A DNA stretch of 64,000 bases, taken from contig OX485803.1 of assembly GCA_950295325.1 (NCBI GenBank), forward strand, positions 9,300,001 through 9,364,000, given 5' to 3'. This document shows positions 56,270 to 64,000 of this stretch, piece by piece (the stretch's first letter is position 1; every line of letters starts with the position of its first letter). Source of the stretch: Polytrichum commune (taxonomy: Eukaryota > Streptophyta > Polytrichopsida > Polytrichales > Polytrichaceae). Position numbers and translations under genes: made by a program. The notes under the pieces are model-generated. The model worked only from the letters and a program-made list of their open reading frames with translations. It did not search any database and was not told the origin of the DNA.

Positions 56270-57917
56270 CTATGTAAAAAAGCAGGGATCCAGCAGCGGG
56301 ACATTCATAGGGGATTCATGGTCAGGAGAAGGGGAGCATTCATTGTTGAGATTAATATTGTAGTCGTCTAGGCAGGAATATTTGTAATTTTCAGTGCCAT
56401 AATCTTGCAGGAGACTGGCCAGATAATCGGCCTCATCCATGTCGGTCTGTGCTGGTGGTGGTGAAGACAGATTCATCACCTCAGTAGGAGAGGTAGGATC
56501 CAGCACTCCTGAACGCAAAACATCGTCAAAGGATTCACGCTCAATATAGCTGCTCGTGAGGGGTTGAACTGTTGGCAACCAGGTCGCACTCATCTCTGCA
56601 CCCATGACCTGGTTGTCGTATATCAGCTGAAATGGAAGCTGCACCGGCAACATAAGAGCAGACTGACATTCAGAAATAGTCATGGAGTTGCTGTAATGGC
56701 ACAGGTTTCCAAATTCATTTGGAGATTGACATATGAAATCAATAGTTTAATTATTTATTTTTGAGGTGATTTGCGGGTTTCATCAACTCTGAACCCCATA
56801 ACTGTTGAGAGAGAGTGAGTCGTACAGGAGGGAATATTTTGAGCTTAATACAGTGGTTCTTTTGAGGTTATTATGCTGTGAATTAGGAGACCATCAGGGT
56901 AAGATGAAATGTCCAGCTCACCTCGACATTCATGGCCATGAGTTGATGAGCTTGCGATGTGGTGCAACATTCTCTTTGTGAGCCGCACTTGAAATTCGAG
57001 ATGTAGAAATTTGGGTCAATAATAGAATATTCTTGCTCCCCAAAGGCTACGCCTTCAGCATCACTACACTGGTAATCAATCCCTGAGAAATTCAAATGTA
57101 GTGGACCAAATTCGGTGGATTCACACGAGTGGAACATTTCCACATCATCCATGACCATCGGTTCCCGCTTCAACCGTTTCACAACGGGCATGTCCTGATG
57201 AATCCCCAGACTACAATTATCCTCTCCTGAATCTTTTGCAGGCCAGGACTGCGGGACAGAGGAGAAGCTATGGCTGTGGCTATGGCGACGGCTATGTGTA
57301 GTTTCATAATCTGATTCATCAGACACGGTTCGCATGATGCAGGGCTTGATGTCCTCCTGAGATTCAACCTGGTCTAGCACATCCTCGATCGACTCTTGTG
57401 AGTAGCTCGTCTGATCCAAGGGGTCCTGAGGAGCGATCTTGAGTTCGGGCAATTCCGAAAGCAGGGCTTGGATGTCTTCCAGATTGAATGTGGAAGCGTA
57501 CTCCTGGGATTTTTTCTTGACAAATTTGGTGACTTCCTTGAACATGGTATCGTTTGTTACATCTGTCAAGAGCAGGTGGGAGGGGATCCTCTCGGAGTAC
57601 TTGGTCAGATTTTCGCAGGGGAAATTGGCAGGCCGCTTCTTGCGACATTTGAGGAGCTTTCTGGCTGCATCCACTGCGCGAGCCGCACCCTCCTCACTTT
57701 CGAAGGTGCCCAACCACACCTTCTTGTCTACCGATTTCCACTCCGCCACCCGAATCTCCGCCACCCACTTGCTCAAATCGGGGCGGAAGCGCACACCAAA
57801 GTATCTGGAGCTTTGGTCCCTGGATCGGCTCCGGGTTTGGATCCCAACTGCTGCCAGCACTTCTTGCGAAGTGGTGATGGATCTTCTCGTCATAATCTCA
57901 CTGCAACAAATTCCCAT
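56270..57917 (-). CDS. AP2/ERF-type transcription factor, two coding exons
   Basis: This is a nuclear DNA-binding regulator. Exon 1 runs from ATG 57893 (an ATG at 57917 in the same frame would add eight residues) to 56922. Residues 30-91 are one AP2 domain with its YRG half (YFGVRFRPDLSKWVAEIR) and RAYD half (VWLGTFESEEGAARAVDAAR, with Val where Tyr is usual), followed by a basic KCRKKRP patch. A single AP2 domain without a B3 domain places it in the ERF family; the subgroup is uncertain. The sequence MAMNVEVSW runs into a stop at 56883, but GAG|GTGAGC at 56922 is a strong donor. An acceptor at 56663 (GAATGTCAG) keeps phase 0 and adds 130 residues, including a Pro-rich and acidic aromatic C-terminus (ADYLASLLQDYG, a typical activation-region composition). 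The intron is 259 bp. The spliced product is about 454 residues. The C-terminal exon assignment is inference from frame and composition. Confidence 0.85.
56663..56921 (-). other. Intron of the AP2/ERF gene
   Basis: The intron starts GTGAGC after the codon GAG and ends TTCTGAATGTCAG before TCTGCTC. It contains in-frame stops for exon 1 and is richer in A and T than the exons. A nearer acceptor (CATTACAG at 56691) would shift the frame into an early stop, so 56663 is preferred. Confidence 0.65.
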
Positions 57918-57920
57918 CCT

Positions 57921-58300
57921 TTAATCAAAAGATGCATGGAGTAGCAGTTCTTATGCAAAATCAACACCAAAATTGCACTCCAGTGTGAGTCATTGTTAAT
58001 CAGAAGATATGGAGTAGCATGTCTCATGCGAATTGCAGACCAAGTTCAGACGTTTTATGCAAAATCATCACCACCTATTTTGCAGCCCCAGTGCAGGTCA
58101 TCCTTAATCAAAAGACATGGACTACCATGTCTGATGCAAATTCCAGACCGAGGTCAGACATCTCATGCGAAACCATCAACACCAAAATTGCACCCGAGTT
58201 ACGAGTCATCCTTAATCACATGACATGGAATAGAATGTCTGACGCAAATTGGAGACCAAGGTCAGACATCTTATGCAAAATAATCAAGTAAAAAAAAAAT
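57921..58300. repeat. Minisatellite directly upstream of the ERF gene, period about 108 bp
   Basis: Units begin TTAATCA at 57921, 57996, 58104 and 58212. The last two are full 108-bp units and share GACATGGACTACCATGTCTG-like, GCAAATTCCAGACC and AGGTCAGACAT segments; the first unit is shortened to 75 bp. It begins four bases upstream of the ATG at 57917, so it occupies the leader or core promoter of the gene, unless an upstream intron separates them. Confidence 0.8.
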
Positions 58301-58411
58301 TGCACCCTATTATCATGCTTAATTACAAAGATACCTCATTATCCATCACTCTGAAGATGTATCTATAGTGATGACACTTGACAATTTGTGAAGCAAGGAA
58401 CAACGGCATAG

Positions 58412-58624
58412 TAAAATCCCATACCGTTCTTGGAAAATCTGATATTATTATTAGTTGGATGCACATGACATGACATGGGTGCTAAAATCCCTTACCGTTC
58501 TTGAAAAACCTGATATTATTATTAGTTGGATGCACTTGACATGACATGAGTGCTAAAATCCCATACTGTTCTTGAAAAACCTGATATTATTATTAGTTGA
58601 ATGCACATGACATGACATGGGTGC
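58412..58624. repeat. Three-unit tandem repeat, period 71 bp
   Basis: Units begin TAAAATCCC at 58412, 58483 and 58554 and contain TACCGTTCTTG, CTGATATTATTATTAGTTG and GCACATGACATGACATG. They are over 90 percent alike by eye. They lie about 500-700 bp upstream of the ERF coding start. Confidence 0.92.
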
Positions 58625-58796
58625 CGACATGTTTGGATCCACCACCCGTAGAGATCATGTCTATGTGAGAAACTGAAGAAATCAAAGAGCCGTGTCTTCA
58701 ACCTTTTCACATTGAGTTGCAGAATGATTGTTACAATTCCTGAAGATGATGCTAACATTAGTATTGTTCACGCTTATTCTAACTATTTACATGGTG

Positions 58797-58826
58797 CAGA
58801 CAGACAGACAGACAGACAGACAGACA
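58797..58826. repeat. (CAGA)n microsatellite
   Basis: Seven CAGA units. Confidence 0.97.
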
Positions 58827-58899
58827 TGTGGAGTTCTTGTATTCAGTAGCTAGCCATCACGAATCACTAGGGTAGAGTCTAACCTGGACATGAGGCCGC

Positions 58900-59830
58900 A
58901 GCAACTAGCGTGGATGGATGGAGTCCTTAGTCCAGGGCAATTGCGACATCGAGTCTCGCTCCAGTACTCTCCGGATGCTGCAGCTCTCTCGAAGTAAAGG
59001 AGCTCAGAGCTGCGAATGTTCACTGGAGGCATGCAATTGTCGGGCATCGTATGTTGTATGCAATAATGATGATGATGCTTTAACTTCTTCCCCTACTACT
59101 GATCCTGTGCTTGAATCAGCTACACCTCGCGACGTGACCTCTTTTTTTGTAGTGTTTTCTGCTTAAGTTCTGGTGCTTACTATTCTGATGCAGCTGGTAC
59201 AACCTTACAAGTGCTGAGACGACAGTATTACCAAATGAAATATTTGAAAGCTTTGATGGTAGAAGTGCATGTGCAGCATGACTCTGTCTGACCCAATTCA
59301 GGACCTTCTCCTTATTTCTTGATTACCTTCTAACACCATCTACCCATGAAGATGTCCCCTTTTATCCTTGCAGCTAGCTTCATCAAACAATCCCAACGAG
59401 GTCCATTCTAAGTGAGAATTTATACTCCCTTCACTACTCCCAAGATGAATGCTATGCCTGTGCATGATCAGCTGACACTTAGCTGGTCAGCGTCTTCCTT
59501 GAGCCTGCTGGTGTAACCTCCACAGTAAAATAAATTTTCTCGGAATCTCAAAAGCCCATACGTCAAAAACACAATTTTGTTTATCTAACTCTATATCCTT
59601 CTGCAGATGGAACCACTACAATAGGCAAAGATGAGAATTTTTTCCCACTGTTATGGCCCCTCCAAAGTAACTAAAATGTCTGAAGAGAGCTCACAGAGTT
59701 ATATCCGGAATAAAATGAGTGTGATATTTTTTATTTAGTCATGTGGAAAATACCTCCAAAACCTGGAGCCCCACCTTTACACCTGAACATTTGGTTGCAG
59801 ATGAAGAATTAGGCTTCATTGATTGATGCA
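58900..59830. repeat. ERF upstream flank sharing blocks with the 52.5-54.2 kb relics
   Basis: Starting near CCCTACTACTGATCCTGTGC (matching CCCTACTGATCCTCTGCC at 53690) the sequence follows the relic flanks at 53715-54210 and 52650-52920 in blocks. This identifies it as the ancestral neighbour of the ERF gene that was copied along. No ORF is conserved between copies. Confidence 0.55.
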
Positions 59831-59987
59831 AAATTTTACTACACTCATTTATACCATGATGAGCAGGGAAACTAATCACATGGTTAAGTATCAATCCGCT
59901 TACCGTTAGCTATGTAGTGAGTCAAAGTGGCTGTCAAAGATTTGGGAAGCACCAATTGAGAAATGGCCGGCTGGTCCCTAGATCGTT

Positions 59988-60326
59988 GAAGCAGTCAGCA
60001 CCTCCTCTCTCCTGGACCTCCTCCTCCTCCTCCTCCTCCTCCTACCACCACCATCTCCTCCAACCACGAATGAGCTTGCAGAAAAAAGCCTAATTTCTGT
60101 GCAACAGCCACAAGAAGGAAGTAATGAAACTAACCAATGCGGATCAGAGCCTGATCAGGAATTAAGTCTAGCTCTTGATGGAAAATCTTGGCAAGGGCCC
60201 ACCCGGGGTTGCCATGCGTCTCAAATTCAGTCCCACCACTTGCCTCCTTATAAGTGTTTGTTGCGTTGTTGTCTGACCTTACCGACAAGCTGTCACCCTG
60301 AGAATCCGGTAGCAAGAGAAAACTAG
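59988..60326 (+). CDS. Possible exon, low-complexity and EAR-like, uncertain
   Basis: After a CCCTAG acceptor-like site the frame is open to the TAG at 60324-60326. It contains a (CTC)n-encoded Leu run (60018-60045), a Pro/Thr/Ser segment, then NQCGSEPDQELSLALDGKSW. The LSLAL core resembles an EAR repression motif of plant regulators. There is no ATG in a good place and no DNA-binding domain nearby, so it may be chance. The Leu run comes from a microsatellite. Confidence 0.18.
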   Translation, partial: EAVSTSSLLDLLLLLLLLLPPPSPPTTNELAEKSLISVQQPQEGSNETNQCGSEPDQELSLALDGKSWQGPTRGCHASQIQSHHLPPYKCLLRCCLTLPTSCHPENPVAREN

Positions 60327-60883
60327 TACTTCAGATGCATAGAAATTCAGGTTTCGCTTGTTGAGCATGGAAATTTACGCAACATCTACTGAGGTTTATA
60401 ATTTCTGCCTGCTGAGTAAAGCGGTGTCCGAACCCCATTTGAAACCCCACCTCATGTATATGAAGGTACTAAACGGACAGAAAATGTTTGCCTGGTATCG
60501 AACCGAGTTCTGGAAAATTGATACCATCCTACATAGTGATTTGATAAGTTTTATGCCGATATGTGTATAACCTCCAATAATCAAATTGATGGTGAAAGCG
60601 AAGTTAGAATCTTTGATGCCTTAGTGGATGTCTGTTGCAACCTAAAAATCTGCAAACATGTGTGCATGTGCACATGAATGACAACCTTGTTCGACTGACT
60701 GAAACCTCAAGCAACAACAAGAAATGGGCTATGGTCCATTTGAAAATGATATGTTAAATATGAAACTTCTAGGTATAGAATACAGTAGTTGCAGAGGTCT
60801 GTACATGCTGGCCAAGCCTCTTTCAATCACTGAAGGGGAGGCTACACCCGTTCCTATCGTTTCTTTTGAAAAGGCTTTGGTTT

Positions 60884-61102
60884 GCCAAGGTGAAAGAATT
60901 TCGACCTTGACATGTGCCTAATCTTAAGGAGCTTGGTTCCAAGGTTGGTCCCCTTTTTATGGTTTAAATGATCTGTTTCCAACTCTAATCGAAATTGGAG
61001 GCTTTCAACCTTGCAAAACCGCCCAATAAAAATGGAACCAACCTTGAAACCAAGCTCCTGGAAGTTAGGCACATGTCAAGGTCGAATTTCATTTACCTTT
61101 GC
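60884..61102. mobile_element. Foldback MITE, about 219 bp
   Basis: Arms of about 75 bp are inverted complements: TTTCGACCTTGACATGTGCC, then AGGAGCTTGGTTCCAAGGTT on the left and AGGAGCTTGGTTTCAAGGTT on the right after reverse complementing. The outermost bases are GCCAAGGTGAA and GCAAAGGTAAA. The spacer is about 70 bp. No flanking duplication is certain. Confidence 0.7.
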
Positions 61103-64000
61103 TTATAAAACTCCAATTCAAAACTGGCGTTTTCGAACGCATGTGGCCTCCACATGATACTTGGATACAATTGCATGGAAAAGTCTGTATGGATATCAAT
61201 CTGAAGACTCAGTCCGGCCAAATCTCTGTGTTCCCGAATACAATACAGAAAAGTGAGTAGAGTAGGATAATGGACAGATTCATTGTGCAAGATAATCAAT
61301 TCCTTCCCAGCCAATTGTGAACCCTGGAATTATAACCTGATCAGCACACATCTAGCCTTATGTACTAGCAGCAGTCACACTAATGAGTATTAATTGCAGA
61401 GTGGGATCACGGATGTTGTTTTGGTATCACTATATCTAGATATATTTGATTTTTACTTCTATATTACTGATGTTGATTTTTTTGTGTGGTCTTTTTTATT
61501 TGACTTAGGAAAGCAAACAAGTGATATCTTAGTCAATGGTGTCTGCAGTAAGCTAAACCAGTAATGATATTTACTGTCACGTGCATAATAGTGTGAATTA
61601 CCCTGTTTTGAGGCAAATGCTAGGTTATGCTAATGATCAACAACCTCACTACTAGTGTCACTTCATGACACTTGGCATTTAAGTGCATTTACTAAAATTT
61701 GTGCATGAGTATGTTCAATAGTGTTATGAGGTGTATGCCAATGTTACACAATATTTTACAAGTTGACTAAAGTGTACACAAATGACACTTGGCATGAGTA
61801 TCTTTGAGAATCTTCCTCTTGAATACTAAAATGTAAACACATGACACTTGTCATTAGTATGCTCAATAACTTTTTCCCCTTACATATTAAAATGAAAAAC
61901 TATCATCTCAAGTTACCCAATGTGCTATGCTAAATGTGGAAATATTTTGTCACTTAAAACAATTACTTATGCTGAAAAATGATTTCATATTGGCAATTAG
62001 CGGATGTGACACTTTGAGACCTCTAGGCATCTAGTTTAGGACCATCACGAATAGTGTACTTAACACTAAATACCATAAATGATCTATTTGTACAGTAGGA
62101 TCCATACTATGCATGGTCATGATGAAAATTGTTGTTGTGGAAATGCCGACAAAACTGTCCAACAGGGTCTGGACTTCCGACTCCTGACTCTGAGCAGCCT
62201 GCATGGTCTTTAGTACTTATCAGTTCAAATTGTCTGACAGATCTTCTTTGTGATTTGGCAATTAGAATATCCCAGGAAATTATCCAAGGACATTTCAATC
62301 TTATTGTTAATGAAGTCTAAATTCTTTTCAGAGAAAGGAAGAACACATAGAAATTTGTGGACAAAGAAGTATCGCAGAACTAGCACAGTGTACCTTTAAG
62401 TCACTTAGACTTTCAAGTTTAAGTCTCAGAAGGACCCCTATGAGACTCATCACTTTAGCACAAAAGAGCTTAGGAGAAGAATATTGTTGATCAACTGGTA
62501 GTTCTGTAACAAAGTATTCCATCAATTCCTGTCTATTTCCATAATGCACAAAAATTTACCTTAGTGATGTAATTTTTTTTTGCAGAAAACGTGAAAACAA
62601 CATTATCAATCCCCATAGCATAGGAATCTCTCATTTCAAAAGCCATTACCTGAGCCGATTTAAAATGTCACATCTCACTTACTAATGTGACCATATCCAA
62701 TTCACCATCTAGTGTTTTGACAATATAGTACAGAGAAAATGGTACTAAATGATATATACAATTCTACGTCCACCCAACACAGATAAATTGATGAAAGATT
62801 TTGTGCCTGACCAACACTGGCTCCAGTTGAAGGAATCTATATCAAAGAGTGCAGATTGCATGAGACTTATGATAGTGTGCAACATCATATGGCCTCCTCA
62901 GATGAATGTGGCATCTGCAATCTACATGGTTGTGGCTGCAGCTAAATTTATGATTGATCCATGGTCCTCTAACCCTTTGATTGATTGTCTCTGCGGTGGT
63001 CTATGCAAGGAGCTAATTTAATTTTGCACAAACTTATACTTGAATATGTTTTAAGGAACCTTTTATCTACTCATAACTTGACATGGTCCAGGGACATTTC
63101 CATCTTGTTCCAGAATGTTTGCAATTGCATGGTTTTGTTATCTTAATTAATAAAACAGGCTGCTGATCAATTACATGGAGAGGCAGACTCATGATTTGAT
63201 TTCTAGTTCAGTAACCGATAAGTTGAATAAGATGCTCGTCATCCAACAGTCATCCTTTGTCACTTAATAGTTTTAATTATCTTGCAAATTCCACATGACA
63301 GCAAGGATTGCACCTGGCCCACCATTCCCTGACTTGGTCTTCTGTCTGTATATTTGGACTTACTGGACCTGGGCCCACTGGCCCTAGTATCAATGGAATT
63401 ATTGAGCAGGGCCCACAAGCAGGACTTATTATGCCTAATTCCCTGACATAGTGATATCATTGGTCCCAAATCCAGAGTTTAAAGACCAAACTATGGTGGT
63501 CACACGTAATTGTAATGGTCATCAGTTTCCGTACAAAACGTTTATTTTCTTGAGTGAGGGTTCAAACTCATTATTTAAAAGAAATTAATGTGGCATGAAA
63601 TTAATCTTGTCACAGTCAGCTCGACAAGCAAAAAGCCTAAACTGATAAGGTAGGTGCAAATCTGTTGCGACCACAGTGAGGCAGATGAGACTCATGGTGC
63701 AGCTCCAAGGGACTTTTGAACTGTGAAAGTATCATAGAATGGGTCCTGCTTGGGCTTCAAACAAAATAAACATTTCTAAGAACTTCCACACAGCAATCTT
63801 ACATTTGTTGGTGCCCATGCAAACCCTATGTGGAAAATATAGTTCAACATCAAAAACATGAATCAGGAAGCACATGATGATGATTGAAATTGGCCACGTA
63901 GCTGATGCATGAGGTTGCAGGAAACATCCACATTTCAATCACCTGTCCAACAAATAATTGTCATTTTAGTAGACTAACCTTGGAATGATTAAAAAAAACT
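61103..64000. other. Intergenic DNA, no recognised gene
   Basis: The 90-codon plus ORF at 62749-63021 has no motif. Several short ORFs overlap on opposite strands. The words ATGACACTTGGCAT and ACACATGACACTTG recur loosely at 61660-61860. I cannot support anything further. Confidence 0.35.

Noticed and set aside
57439-57944. Plus-strand ORFs of about 160 codons antisense to the ERF gene
   Set aside because: They lie exactly opposite the AP2 domain, which explains their openness; the AP2 reading is clear.

Overview
The window looks like nuclear DNA of a land plant with a large, repeat-rich genome. The evidence is an AP2/ERF transcription factor gene with a short spliceable intron, plant-type MULE and hAT-like elements, many (CT)n and (AG)n microsatellites, very low gene density and long AT-rich CpG-poor stretches. 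I cannot place the species. The abundance of decayed elements suggests a gymnosperm, fern or lycophyte at least as much as a flowering plant. I see no prokaryotic, organellar or viral gene set, no CRISPR, no rRNA array and no convincing tRNA.

Layout. 1-12 kb is decayed intergenic DNA with foldback and MITE-type elements; the best is a hAT-like MITE at 8217-8627 with an 8-bp target duplication. 12.4-16.8 kb holds relics of non-LTR retrotransposons: an ORF1 with a DUF4283-like domain, an endonuclease fragment, and, on the minus strand at 16164-16790, a decayed C-terminal region with a PD-(D/E)XK-like endonuclease signature. 17-25 kb is mostly unrecognised. 25.5-30.4 kb is a MULE transposase relic (minus strand, with a recognisable intron) invaded by a 993-bp Tigger/pogo element. 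32.1-37.3 kb contains a degenerate 180-bp tandem repeat followed by a GC-rich, CCGGA-rich insertion. That insertion carries a 508-codon ORF and a 174-codon ORF, separated by what looks like an 11-bp tandem duplication. 39.2-40.25 kb is a second Tigger/pogo element, nested in a small foldback repeat. 48.4-50.2 kb has two copies of a hAT-like MITE related to the one at 8.2 kb.

The one gene that looks functional is the AP2/ERF gene on the minus strand (exon 1 57893-56922, intron 56921-56663, exon 2 56662-56270). Two minisatellites lie directly upstream of it. Pieces of the same locus recur at 52.5-54.2 kb and 55.5 kb as decayed duplicates, and sequence at 58.9-59.8 kb matches flanks of the 52-54 kb relic. 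The ERF relic at 53.1-53.7 kb is interrupted by a 370-bp insertion with a perfect 10-bp target duplication. Its 5' part is recognisably derived from 5S rRNA, so it is a candidate 5S-derived SINE.

The most interesting items are the 5S-derived SINE candidate, two Tigger/pogo elements that both keep only the C-terminal part of a transposase, the hidden PD-(D/E)XK endonuclease relic, and the CCGGA-rich element with its broken ORF. All family assignments were made by eye; no database search was run.
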